A DNA stretch of 64,000 bases, from contig NZ_JBHTDE010000014.1 of NCBI RefSeq assembly GCF_042666655.1, positions 1 to 64,000 on the forward strand, read 5' to 3'. The notes under the pieces are model-generated. The model was given only the letters and a program-made list of their open reading frames with translations. It was not told the origin of the DNA and made no database searches. Shown here one piece after another: positions 35,831 through 43,366 of this stretch; the first letter of the stretch is position 1, and the number at the start of each line of letters is the position of its first letter. Made by a program: the position numbers and the translations under genes. Origin of the DNA: Paracraurococcus sp042666655. Lineage in GTDB: Bacteria > Pseudomonadota > Alphaproteobacteria > Acetobacterales > Acetobacteraceae.

Positions 35831-36742
35831 ATGACCCTTCCCGAGCACGACCCGATGCGGGTCTTCGACCGCCGCCTGGTGCGGCTCCGCCGCGACCGCG
35901 CCGCCGCCACCGTGACCCGCGTGGCGCCGGTGCTGGAGGCCGCCGCCGAGCGGCTGCTCGACCGGCTGGACGACACCACGCGGCGCTTCTCCCGGGCGCT
36001 CGAGATCGGCGGCCGCGGCGTGGTGGCGCCGCTGTTGCGGGCGCGCGGCATCCCTTTCGTCGTCTCGCTCGACCTCTCGGCTCGGATGGCGGCCGGGGCA
36101 GGCGGGCTGGCGGTCGCCGGCGACGAGGAATGGCTGCCCTTTGCCGCGGGCAGCTTCGACCTGGTGGTGGCGAACCTGTCGCTGCACTGGGTGAACGACC
36201 TGCCCGGGGCGCTGGTGCAGATCCGCCGGGCGCTCAGCCCGGACGGGCTGTTCCTTGCCGCGCTGCCCGGCCTCGGCACGCTGCAGGAACTGCGCGAGGC
36301 CTTGGCCGAGGCCGAGACCGAGCTGCGCGGCGGGATCTCGCCCCGGGTCTCGCCCTTCCCGGAACTGCGCGACCTGGCCGGGCTGCTGCAGCGGGCCGGG
36401 TTTGCCCTGCCGGTGGCGGATGGGGAGGCGCTGCCGATCCGCTACCGCACCCCGCTGGCGCTGTTCGAGGACCTGCGCGCGGCGGGCGAGGGCAATGCGG
36501 TGCGAGCGCGTGACCCGCGCACGCCGCCGCGGGCGCTGCTGCCGTCGGCGGCCAGCCGGCTGCCGGTCGATGCCGAGGGCTTCCCTGCCAGCCTGCGGCT
36601 GCTGGTGATGACCGGTTGGTCGCCGCATGAGAGCCAGAGCAAGCCGGCCCGGCCGGGGAGTGCCACGGTGCGGCTGGCGGATGCGCTGGGTGTCGAGGAG
36701 CGCGCCGCCGGGGAGCCGACCGGGCGCGGACCGGCCCGCTGA
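35831..36742 (+). CDS. SAM-dependent methyltransferase-like protein (NDUFAF5/BioC-like)
   Basis: A 303-residue class I methyltransferase-fold protein. The N-terminus PMRVFDRRLVRLRRDRAAAT matches the NDUFAF5-like group, followed by ALEIGGRGVVAPLL (SAM loop), VSLDLSARM, LPFAAGSFDLVVANLSLHWV and the C-terminal helical part. In mitochondria the homologue hydroxylates an arginine of complex I; the bacterial function is less clear. The SAM loop is EIGGRG, a form seen in this group. ATG 35831 gives the family start. Confidence 0.82.
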   Translation: MTLPEHDPMRVFDRRLVRLRRDRAAATVTRVAPVLEAAAERLLDRLDDTTRRFSRALEIGGRGVVAPLLRARGIPFVVSLDLSARMAAGAGGLAVAGDEEWLPFAAGSFDLVVANLSLHWVNDLPGALVQIRRALSPDGLFLAALPGLGTLQELREALAEAETELRGGISPRVSPFPELRDLAGLLQRAGFALPVADGEALPIRYRTPLALFEDLRAAGEGNAVRARDPRTPPRALLPSAASRLPVDAEGFPASLRLLVMTGWSPHESQSKPARPGSATVRLADALGVEERAAGEPTGRGPAR

Positions 36743-36834
36743 GACGCAACCCCCAAGCCAGCCTTGCGCTTGCGTCTGGCGGCCCCCACGCGCATGTTAA
36801 TAGCCATTCACCCTGCCAGAGACAGCCGAGCACC

Positions 36835-37641
36835 ATGGACCAGCAGGGCGGCGACTCACGCCGCATCACGATCCACACGTCCGAGGATTTCGCCGGCATG
36901 CGCCGGGCCGGCCAACTGGCCGCCGAGACCCTCGACATGATCACCCCGCATGTCCGCCCCGGCATCACCACCGGCGAGCTGGACCGGCTGTGCCACGACC
37001 ACATCCTGGCGGCCGGGGCGACGCCGGCGCCGCTCGGCTATCGTGGCTACCCGAAGTCGATCTGCACCTCGATCAACCACGTCGTCTGCCACGGCATCCC
37101 GGGCGAGCGCGTGCTGGCCGATGGCGACATCGTCAATATCGACGTCACCGTCATCCTCGACGGTTGGCATGGCGATACCAGCCGCATGTACGTCGCCGGC
37201 ACCGCCTCGACCAAGTCGCGGCTGTTGCTCGACGTCACTTATGAATCGCTGATGCTCGGCGTCGCCGCGGTAAAGCCGGGGGCGACGCTGGGCGATATCG
37301 GCCATGCCATCCAGGTCTTCGTTGAGCGACACCGTTTCTCGGTGGTGCGCGACTTCTGCGGCCATGGAATCGGCCGCCGCTTCCACGAGCCGCCGAACGT
37401 GCTGCATTTCGGCCGCCCCGGTGAAGGCCCAGTGCTGAAGCCGGGAATGTTCTTCACCATCGAGCCGATGGTGAATGCCGGCCGATCGGACGTGAAGATC
37501 CTCGACGATGGCTGGACCGCGGTGACCCGCGATCGCAGCCTTTCCGCCCAATTCGAGCACATGGTGGGCGTTACCGAGACGGGGTGCGAGGTCTTTACCT
37601 TCTCCCCGGCCGGGCTGCATCGGCCGCCCTATTCGGGCTGA
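36835..37641 (+). CDS. map: Methionine aminopeptidase, type I
   Basis: A 268-residue metallopeptidase that removes initiator methionine. Metal ligands and neighbours are visible in VCHGIPGE, VNIDVTVILDGWHGDTSRMY, FCGHGIGRRFHEPPNV, FTIEPMVNAG and SAQFEHMVGVT. The N-terminal extension is short, and no zinc finger or SH3 linker is present. An AT-containing stretch (TGTTAATAGCC) about 30 bp upstream may belong to its promoter. Ends with a strong hairpin shared with the convergent lipoprotein gene. Confidence 0.95.
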   Translation: MDQQGGDSRRITIHTSEDFAGMRRAGQLAAETLDMITPHVRPGITTGELDRLCHDHILAAGATPAPLGYRGYPKSICTSINHVVCHGIPGERVLADGDIVNIDVTVILDGWHGDTSRMYVAGTASTKSRLLLDVTYESLMLGVAAVKPGATLGDIGHAIQVFVERHRFSVVRDFCGHGIGRRFHEPPNVLHFGRPGEGPVLKPGMFFTIEPMVNAGRSDVKILDDGWTAVTRDRSLSAQFEHMVGVTETGCEVFTFSPAGLHRPPYSG

Positions 37642-37654
37642 TCCGCGAGAACCG

Positions 37655-37677
37655 GTCCGGGAGGAGATCTCCCGGAC
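37655..37677. terminator. Hairpin between convergent map and lipoprotein genes
   Basis: GTCCGGGAG at 37655-37663 and CTCCCGGAC at 37669-37677 pair perfectly around GAGAT, 14 bp after the map stop. A second GTCGCG...CGCGAC hairpin follows. It probably acts as a bidirectional terminator for the two convergent genes, though no T run is present. Confidence 0.55.
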
Positions 37678-37716
37678 AATGTCGCGTGCGGCTATGCCGC
37701 GCGACCGGCGACCCGG

Positions 37717-38028
37717 TCAGGGGCAGCTCTGCTGCATGCCATACTGGCCGAGCCGCCGGTTCGGGTCGCCCACCGTGCCCATGGGCAGGCCGCGATAGGC
37801 AACCTGCGGACCGCCGACATCGCATCCGGCGATCCGCGGCGTGCCCTGGGTAGCACCGGCGAGGCAGCCGGTGCCCGCCCGGTCGCGGGCCGCGCCGGAC
37901 ATCGGGTCGTCGCAGGTGCCAGCGGCCGTACCAGCCATGGGCGGCGCGGTGCGCGGCGCTTCCGGCTTTGTACAGGCGGCCAAGCTGATGCTGGCGGCAA
38001 GAACTGCCAATACGAAACGTTTTGACAT
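37717..38028 (-). CDS. Small Cys-containing lipoprotein
   Basis: A 103-residue protein. SKRFVLAVLAASISLAACTK has a lipobox (LAAC). The mature part contains several cysteines (GTCDDPM, TGCLAG, AGCDVGG, QQSC) that could make disulfides. ATG 38028 is set by GAGGGA a few bases upstream; 38067 would add 13 residues. No family recognised. Convergent with map. Confidence 0.75.
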   Translation of the reverse strand: MSKRFVLAVLAASISLAACTKPEAPRTAPPMAGTAAGTCDDPMSGAARDRAGTGCLAGATQGTPRIAGCDVGGPQVAYRGLPMGTVGDPNRRLGQYGMQQSCP

Positions 38029-38376
38029 TGTTTCCCTCGGTGTCTTGACACTTGCCGAGCTTCGCACCGCGACGGTTGCCGGCCTTGCGGCACCGCAAGA
38101 GTCGGTCGATTGAGGATCATGTCACTCGAACGTGCATCAAGCGCAGGCGAGGAACGGGGCGCGAGATGCCATGCGAACCGCACTATGCACAGGCATGACA
38201 TAACTGCGCGCCCACGTCCGGTAGCCATCCTACCGGCCTGGTTTCTTCGTGCCCTGCTGCTGACCGGAACCTTCGCCCTGCCGCCGGGACGGTTCCGGGG
38301 TCGGATCGTCTTTTCGTAGACGAAATCCTCCAAATCGTTATGATCGCCTGCGTTGCACAACCCGCAGGTGGGCAAA
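38029..38376. other. Intergenic region between lipoprotein and radC genes
   Basis: These 348 bases contain no gene I can support. There is an inverted repeat CCGGAACC at 38264-38271 and GGTTCCGG at 38291-38298, followed within 20 bases by TCTTTTCG, which looks like a terminator without a known gene before it. A short transcript ending there is possible. The remainder should hold promoters for the divergent lipoprotein gene and radC. Confidence 0.4.
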
Positions 38377-39228
38377 ATGGGTAAGGCCGATCCGAGGTCC
38401 GGGCTGTCTGACGCGGGGCTATCTTGCCTGCTGTCCCTGCCGGAGCCGGCCCGCAGCCCACGCACCGCGGCGGCGCCACGCCGCCGGCCAGCGCCGGCGC
38501 CCCGCCTGCCGGGCTTGCCGCTGGAAGGCCTGCCCGACACGGCCGAGGATGCCGAGACCCCCGGCCATCTCGGCCACCGCGCCCGGATGCGGCAGCGCCT
38601 GCTGGTCGCCGGCCCCGAAGCGGTGCTGGACCACGAACTTCTGGAGATGGTGCTGTTCCTGGCCCTGCCGCGGCGCGACACCAAGCCGATCGCCCGCGCC
38701 CTGCTCAACCGCTTCGGCAGCTTCGCCAACGCCATCGCCGCCCCGCCGATCGAGCTGCGCGGGGTCGAGGGGCTGGGCGATGCCGGGACCGCGGCGCTGA
38801 AGACGGTGCAGGCCGCAGCCCTCCGCCTGACGCGCGAGGAATTCAAGCAGACCGTCGTGCTGAACTCCTGGGACCGGCTGATCGACTACCTGACCGCGCA
38901 CCTGGCGCGGGAGCGGGTGGAGGAGGTGCACGTCCTCTACCTCGACACCCGCAACCGGCTGATCGCCGACGAGGTGCAGGGCAGGGGGACGGTCAACCAC
39001 ACTCCGGTCTACCCGCGGGAAGTGGTGAAGCGGGCGCTCGAGTTGCAGGCGACGGCGATGATCCTGGTGCACAACCACCCTAGCGGCGACCCGACGCCGT
39101 CGCGCACGGACATCGAGATGACCGGGGAGATCAAGGCCGCCGCCATGGTCTTCGGCATCGCGTTGCACGACCACATCATCATCGGCAACGGCCGGCATGT
39201 CTCGCTGCGCCAGGAAGGCCTGCTGTGA
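38377..39228 (+). CDS. radC: RadC family JAMM/MPN-domain protein
   Basis: A 283-residue RadC-like protein with an N-terminal helix-hairpin-helix region (HRARMRQRLLVAGPEAV, LLNRFGSFANAI) and a C-terminal JAB domain. The metal motif H-x-H-x7-S-x2-D is LVHNHPSGDPTPSRTD. The predicted enzyme activity is unproven, and the old repair role of RadC is doubtful. ATG 38377 with AGGTGGG upstream is chosen; a TTG at 38353 would add 8 residues. The first 70 residues are Pro/Arg-rich and poorly conserved. Confidence 0.9.
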   Translation: MGKADPRSGLSDAGLSCLLSLPEPARSPRTAAAPRRRPAPAPRLPGLPLEGLPDTAEDAETPGHLGHRARMRQRLLVAGPEAVLDHELLEMVLFLALPRRDTKPIARALLNRFGSFANAIAAPPIELRGVEGLGDAGTAALKTVQAAALRLTREEFKQTVVLNSWDRLIDYLTAHLARERVEEVHVLYLDTRNRLIADEVQGRGTVNHTPVYPREVVKRALELQATAMILVHNHPSGDPTPSRTDIEMTGEIKAAAMVFGIALHDHIIIGNGRHVSLRQEGLL

Positions 39229-39300
39229 CGCGCTTCACCCCTTTGTCGCCCCGCTGCCCACGGGTCTAGGCTGGCCGGCGAAACGGGGGAGAAGACGACC

Positions 39301-40887
39301 ATGCAAATGATCGACGCGCCGACGCTGAAGGCCTGGATCGGCGATGGCGGGGAACTGGCGATCCTCGATGCGCGGGAGGATGGCGAGTTCGGCAGGTCGC
39401 ATCTGTTCTGGGCCAATCCCTGCGCCCTGTCGCGGGCCGAGACGCGGGCACGCGCCATCCTGCCGCGCCTTGGCGTGCGGATCTGCTGCGTCGATGGCGG
39501 GGAGGGCGGGCTGGCCGAGACGCTGGCCGCGATCCTCGCGACGATCGGCTGCACCGATGTGTCGGTGCTGGCGGGCGGCACCCGGGCCTGGGAAGCCGCC
39601 GGCTACGTGCTGTTCTCCGGCGTCAACGTCCCCTCCAAGGCCTTCGGCGAGTGGGTCGAGCACCAGTACCACACCCCTTCGGTCGACCCCGGCGAGCTGC
39701 GGGCGATGATGGAGGCCGGGCAGGACATGGTCGTGCTCGACAGCCGGCCGATGGACGAGTTCCACCGCATGTCCATCCCCGGCGCGATCGACGTGCCTGG
39801 CGGCGAGCTGGTCTACCGGATCGGCGACATGGTGCCCTCGCCCGGCACCACCATCGTGGTGAACTGCGCCGGCCGGACCCGGTCGATCATGGGGGCCGAG
39901 AGCCTGCGCAGCGCCGGCGTGCCGAACAAGGTCGTCGCCCTGCGCAACGGCACCATGGGCTGGGAGCTGGCCGGCTTCGCCTGCGACCGCGGCAGGACCG
40001 CCAGCTTCCCGCGCGGCACCCCGGCCAGCCTGCCCCTGGCGCTGGACCGCGCCCGGGCCTTCGCGGAGCGCTGGGGGGTGAAGACCATCGACCGCGCCGC
40101 ATTGCCGGCGCTGCTGGCTGACACCGCGCGCACCACGCACGTGCTCGATGTCCGCGACCCGGAGGAATACCTGGCCGGCCACCTGCCGGGCAGCCGCATG
40201 GCGCCGGGCGGACAGCTCGTGCAGGGGAGCGACAACTGGATCGCGGTGCGCGGCGCCCGGGTGGTGCTGGTGGACGATACCGGGGTGCGGGCCCGGATGA
40301 CCGGCGGCTGGCTGCGCCAGCTCGGCGGCTGGGAGGTTTATGTCCTCACCGACGGTCTCGCCGGCCCGCTCGAGACCGGCCCCTGGCAGTCCGATTGCCC
40401 GGAGGCCGCGGCGCTCTCGCCCGCCACCGTCACGCCGGCGGACCTCGCCGTGGCGCTTGAGGCCGGCACCGCGCAGGTGATCCAGCTCACCCGCTCGCTC
40501 GACTTCCGGGAGGGGCATCCGCCCGGCGCGCTCTGGGGCGTGCGGACCCGGCTGGCGGCGCTGCGGACGCGCCTGGCCGCGGACCGGCGGATCGTGGTCG
40601 TCGCGGCCGAGGAGGCCATCGGCCGGCTGGCGGTGCCGGAACTGGAAGCGCTCGGCCTCGGCCCCGTGGCGCTGCTGGCCGGCGGGATCGCCGCCTGGAA
40701 GGCGGCCGGCCTGCCGCTGGAAGCGGACCGCCGCGACCCCGCGGATGCCGACTGCATCGACGTCTATCTCCGCCCTTATGACCGCAACGACGGGGTGGAG
40801 GCGGCGATGCGCGAATACCTCTCCTGGGAGATCGACCTGGTGCATGAGGTCGCCCGCGACGGCGATGCGCGCTTCGGCCAGGCCTAG
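39301..40887 (+). CDS. Rhodanese-like protein with four tandem domains
   Basis: A 528-residue cytoplasmic protein made of four rhodanese repeats. Domain 1 spans about 1-105, domain 2 about 120-235, domain 3 about 265-365 and domain 4 about 385-490. Only domain 2 keeps a catalytic loop with cysteine, C189 in NCAGRTRSIMGA. Domains 1, 3 and 4 have other residues at that place (CCVDGGEGG, VDDTGVRARM, VAAEEAIGRL). It may transfer sulfane sulfur through domain 2 with the others structural. GGGAGA precedes ATG 39301. Followed after 16 bp by comF, probably unrelated. Confidence 0.88.
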   Translation: MQMIDAPTLKAWIGDGGELAILDAREDGEFGRSHLFWANPCALSRAETRARAILPRLGVRICCVDGGEGGLAETLAAILATIGCTDVSVLAGGTRAWEAAGYVLFSGVNVPSKAFGEWVEHQYHTPSVDPGELRAMMEAGQDMVVLDSRPMDEFHRMSIPGAIDVPGGELVYRIGDMVPSPGTTIVVNCAGRTRSIMGAESLRSAGVPNKVVALRNGTMGWELAGFACDRGRTASFPRGTPASLPLALDRARAFAERWGVKTIDRAALPALLADTARTTHVLDVRDPEEYLAGHLPGSRMAPGGQLVQGSDNWIAVRGARVVLVDDTGVRARMTGGWLRQLGGWEVYVLTDGLAGPLETGPWQSDCPEAAALSPATVTPADLAVALEAGTAQVIQLTRSLDFREGHPPGALWGVRTRLAALRTRLAADRRIVVVAAEEAIGRLAVPELEALGLGPVALLAGGIAAWKAAGLPLEADRRDPADADCIDVYLRPYDRNDGVEAAMREYLSWEIDLVHEVARDGDARFGQA

Positions 40888-40903
40888 CCTTCCGGCAGCC
40901 GGC

Positions 40904-41647
40904 ATGGTGCTGCGGCGGCTCGGCCTGGCGGCGCTGGATGCGGTGCTGCCGCCGCACTGCCTGACCTGCGATGCCGCGGTGGATGCCCAAGGGGCGCTCT
41001 GCGGCGCCTGCTTCGGGACGCTGTCCTTCGTCACCGCGCCGCTCTGCGCCCACTGCGGCGTGCCCTTCCCGCATGCCGGAGCGGGGCCGGCCTGCCCCGC
41101 CTGCGTGGCCCGGCCGCCCGCCTTCGACGCCGCCCGCGCCGCGCTGCGCTATGACGAGGGGGCGCGGCGCCTGGTGCTGCCCTTCAAGCATGCCGACCGC
41201 ACCGAGCTGGCCGGCCCGCTCGCCCGCCATATGGCCCGGGCCGGGGCGGCGCTGCTGGCGCGGGCGGAATTCATCGCCCCGGTGCCGCTGCATTGGCGGC
41301 GGCTGCTCGCGCGCCGCTACAACCAGGCGGCGTTGCTGGGCGCCCGGCTGGCCCGGCTTTCCGGCATCCCGCAACTTCCCGATGTGCTGCGGCGGGTGCA
41401 GCCGACGCCGCCGCTCGGCGAACTCGGCGCGGCGGCGCGGGCGACGCTGCTGGCGGAGGCCTTCGCCGTCTCCCGCCGCGGCGCCGCGCGGATCGCCGGG
41501 CGGCGGGTGCTGCTGGTGGACGATGTCATGACCTCGGGCGCCACCGCCGAGGCCTGTGCCCGGGCGTTGCTGGCGGCCGGCGCCGCGGCGGTGGACGTGC
41601 TGGCGGCGGCGCGGGTGCCCGATCCCCGGCTGGAGGCGCCGCGCTGA
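40904..41647 (+). CDS. comF: ComF family protein
   Basis: A 247-residue ComF/GntX-like protein: a zinc-finger region (HCLTCDAAVDAQGALCGACF, CAHCGVPFPH, CPACVARPP) joined to a phosphoribosyltransferase-type domain ending in the PRPP motif VLLVDDVMTSGATAEACA. Family members take part in DNA uptake or are of unknown role. ATG 40904 is preferred; ATG 40865 overlaps the previous gene. It is close to grxC, a conserved alphaproteobacterial neighbourhood. Confidence 0.88.
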   Translation: MVLRRLGLAALDAVLPPHCLTCDAAVDAQGALCGACFGTLSFVTAPLCAHCGVPFPHAGAGPACPACVARPPAFDAARAALRYDEGARRLVLPFKHADRTELAGPLARHMARAGAALLARAEFIAPVPLHWRRLLARRYNQAALLGARLARLSGIPQLPDVLRRVQPTPPLGELGAAARATLLAEAFAVSRRGAARIAGRRVLLVDDVMTSGATAEACARALLAAGAAAVDVLAAARVPDPRLEAPR

Positions 41648-41789
41648 CCTGGCGGCCGCCTCCGGCACGGGTGGTTTGTTTTCAGGTTATCGATCCGGAC
41701 GCGGATATCGATCTTTGGCGAGCCGCGCTAACCCGGAGTTCATTCCAAGGCGCGACCCTGTCAGGTGTCGACAGGCAGCAGGAGGCCGC

Positions 41790-41984
41790 ATGTCCAGCAT
41801 CCCGCATGGTGCCGAGCCCGCATCGGGCCCGCCGCTGGGCACCACGTCATCCTTCGCCCTGCCGGCCCGGCAGCGGCGGATCGGTGCCGGGGACGAGGAT
41901 CCGCCGGCCAGGCTGCTGACCATGGTGGCCATCGGCTTCCTGCTGGCCAGCCCGGTCATTACCCTGCTTCTTGCCGTGCCGTGA
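41790..41984 (+). CDS. Small single-helix membrane protein
   Basis: A 64-residue protein with a polar N-terminus and one C-terminal hydrophobic segment (LLTMVAIGFLLASPVITLLLAVP). The ribosome site AGGAGG just before ATG 41790 supports it. Tail-anchored topology is likely. No family recognised; it sits between comF and grxC. Confidence 0.55.
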   Translation: MSSIPHGAEPASGPPLGTTSSFALPARQRRIGAGDEDPPARLLTMVAIGFLLASPVITLLLAVP

Positions 41985-42026
41985 CGGGTGCTTGACCGCG
42001 GCGCCCGCCGGACCAAACTGCATGGC

Positions 42027-42284
42027 ATGCCCAAGGTCGAAATCTACACCACCCTGTTCTGCCCCTATTGCGAGCGCGCCAAGGCGCTGCTCGGCAAGAA
42101 GGGCGTCGCCTTCGAGGAGCTGGACGCGCCCAATGGCTCGCAGGCCCGCAAGGACGCCATCGCGCGCTCCGGCGGCCGCACCACGGTGCCGCAGATCTTC
42201 ATCGATGGCACCGCGATCGGCGGGTCGGACGAACTCGCCGCGCTGGAGCGCGCCGGCAAGCTGGACCCGCTGCTGGCGGCCTGA
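42027..42284 (+). CDS. grxC: Glutaredoxin 3
   Basis: An 85-residue dithiol glutaredoxin. The redox site is FCPYC (C12, C15), followed by GGRTTVPQIFIDGTAIGGSDE, which binds glutathione. It would be reduced by glutathione made available by Gor. ATG 42027 is chosen over the GTG at 41988, which adds 13 unrelated residues. In many Alphaproteobacteria a nitrilase-family gene separates grxC from DUF1178; here only 173 bp of regulatory-looking DNA does. Confidence 0.94.
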   Translation: MPKVEIYTTLFCPYCERAKALLGKKGVAFEELDAPNGSQARKDAIARSGGRTTVPQIFIDGTAIGGSDELAALERAGKLDPLLAA

Positions 42285-42377
42285 GGCCCGCCGATGACCG
42301 CAGTGACACGGGGCGCGGCGGCCCGGGGCGGCCATCCCGGCATGGCGTGCCGAGGATCTTTACGTCCGCGCAAGAAT

Positions 42378-42404
42378 TTGGCACTCCCAATGGCGGAGTG
42401 CCGG
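42378..42404 (+). promoter_or_regulatory. CIRCE-like operator (HrcA site)
   Basis: TTGGCACTC and GAGTGCCGG are separated by exactly nine bases (CCAATGGCG). The CIRCE consensus, bound by the heat-shock repressor HrcA, is TTAGCACTC, nine bases, GAGTGCTAA. The left arm matches 8 of 9 and the inner GCACTC/GAGTGC is perfect. A TATAAT hexamer begins 2 bp later, so the site would block promoter access. It lies 54 bp upstream of the DUF1178 gene. hrcA and groESL are not in this window. Confidence 0.7.
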
Positions 42405-42406
42405 CC

Positions 42407-42412
42407 TATAAT
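42407..42412 (+). promoter_or_regulatory. TATAAT -10 box upstream of the DUF1178 gene
   Basis: A perfect consensus -10 hexamer, rare in this GC-rich sequence, immediately after the CIRCE-like dyad and 46 bp before ATG 42458. No good -35 occurs 16-18 bp upstream (that place is inside the dyad); TTGGCA at 42378 is 23 bp away. Promoter strength is therefore uncertain. Confidence 0.5.
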
Positions 42413-42457
42413 GAAGGTTCGTGTCCGGGCGATGCCGCGGGCCGGGGAAAGCTTGGG

Positions 42458-42952
42458 ATGATCCATTACGATCTACGCTGCGATGCCGGGCATGAGTTCG
42501 ACGGCTGGTTCCCTGACAGTGCCGGCTTCGAGGCGCAGGCCAAGGCCGGTTTCGTCGAATGCCCGGTCTGCGGCGCAACCGAGGTCGCCAAGCGGCTGAT
42601 GGCCCCGGCCATCCCGAAGAAGGGCCGCAGCCGGGTGAAGGAAGTGGTGCCGCCGCCGGCCCCGCCGGCCGCCGCCGCGCCACCACCGCTGCCGCCGCCG
42701 GGCAGCAGCCAGGCTGCCGCCGGACCGGTGCCGGCGCAGGTGGTGGCCCTGCTGCAGCGGATGCGGGCCGAGGTCGAGAAGAATTGCGACTATGTCGGCC
42801 CCGGCTTCGCCGAGGAGGCGCGTCGGATGCACCGCGGCGAGAGCGACCGCCGGGGCATCTACGGTGAGGCCTCCGAGGCCGATACCGAGGCGTTGCAGGA
42901 GGAGGGGATCGAGATCGCGCGCCTGCCCTGGGTGCCGCGCGCCGACGGGTGA
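42458..42952 (+). CDS. DUF1178 family zinc-ribbon protein
   Basis: A 164-residue protein. The N-terminus MIHYDLRCDAGHEFDGWFPD and ECPVCGATEVAKRLMAPAI make a zinc ribbon (C8, H12 or nearby, C35, C38). A Pro/Ala-rich linker and a C-terminal part (VEKNCDYVGPGFAEEARRMH, ETEALQEEGI-like ADTEALQEEGIEIARLPW) follow. DUF1178 is conserved in Alphaproteobacteria without known function. It is preceded by the CIRCE-like operator and TATAAT box and followed within 5 bp by a secreted repeat protein, so the two may form a heat-shock-controlled unit. Confidence 0.88.
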   Translation: MIHYDLRCDAGHEFDGWFPDSAGFEAQAKAGFVECPVCGATEVAKRLMAPAIPKKGRSRVKEVVPPPAPPAAAAPPPLPPPGSSQAAAGPVPAQVVALLQRMRAEVEKNCDYVGPGFAEEARRMHRGESDRRGIYGEASEADTEALQEEGIEIARLPWVPRADG

Positions 42953-42957
42953 GACGG

Positions 42958-43359
42958 ATGCGCTGGCTGGTCCTGGGCTTGGTGTTGCTGGCGGGGGCAG
43001 CCTCGGCGCAGGAGACGCTGCGGACCTACGACGCCGCCGGCCACGCCACCGGGCGGCAGGAGAGCCGTGGCGGGACAACTCGCTTCTACGACAGCGCCGG
43101 GCGCAGCACGGGGCGGGCGGAAACGCGGGACGGCACCACGCGGTTCTATGACCAGGCCGGTCGCAGCACCGGCCGGGCCGAGGGCGGCCGTTTCCATGAT
43201 CCGACCGGGCGCTCCACCGGCCGCGCCGAGCGCCGGGGGGACACGACCCGCTTCTACGACGGCGCCGGCCGCTCCACCGGCCGGGCCGAGACACGCGGCG
43301 ACACGACGCGCTTCTACGACCCATCCGGCCGCCGCACCGGCGAGGCGCGGCGGCAATAG
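42958..43359 (+). CDS. Exported protein with six tandem YD-type repeats
   Basis: A 133-residue protein. RWLVLGLVLLAGAASA is the signal peptide. The mature part is six tandem units of 17-20 residues with the pattern TRFYD-x-AGRSTGRAETR-x-x-T; examples are TRFYDSAGRSTGRAETRDGT and TRFYDGAGRSTGRAETRGDT. The units resemble short YD/RHS-like beta repeats. GTG 42949 overlapping the DUF1178 stop is an alternative start. Coupled to DUF1178. No catalytic residues are evident; structural or binding role inferred. Confidence 0.8.
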   Translation: MRWLVLGLVLLAGAASAQETLRTYDAAGHATGRQESRGGTTRFYDSAGRSTGRAETRDGTTRFYDQAGRSTGRAEGGRFHDPTGRSTGRAERRGDTTRFYDGAGRSTGRAETRGDTTRFYDPSGRRTGEARRQ

Positions 43360-43366
43360 GCGCGGG

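Noticed and set aside
42949..43359. The six-repeat protein as an RHS-type toxin
   Set aside because: It has YD-like repeats but is only about 133 residues, with no toxin domain, no core RHS motif and no immunity gene.
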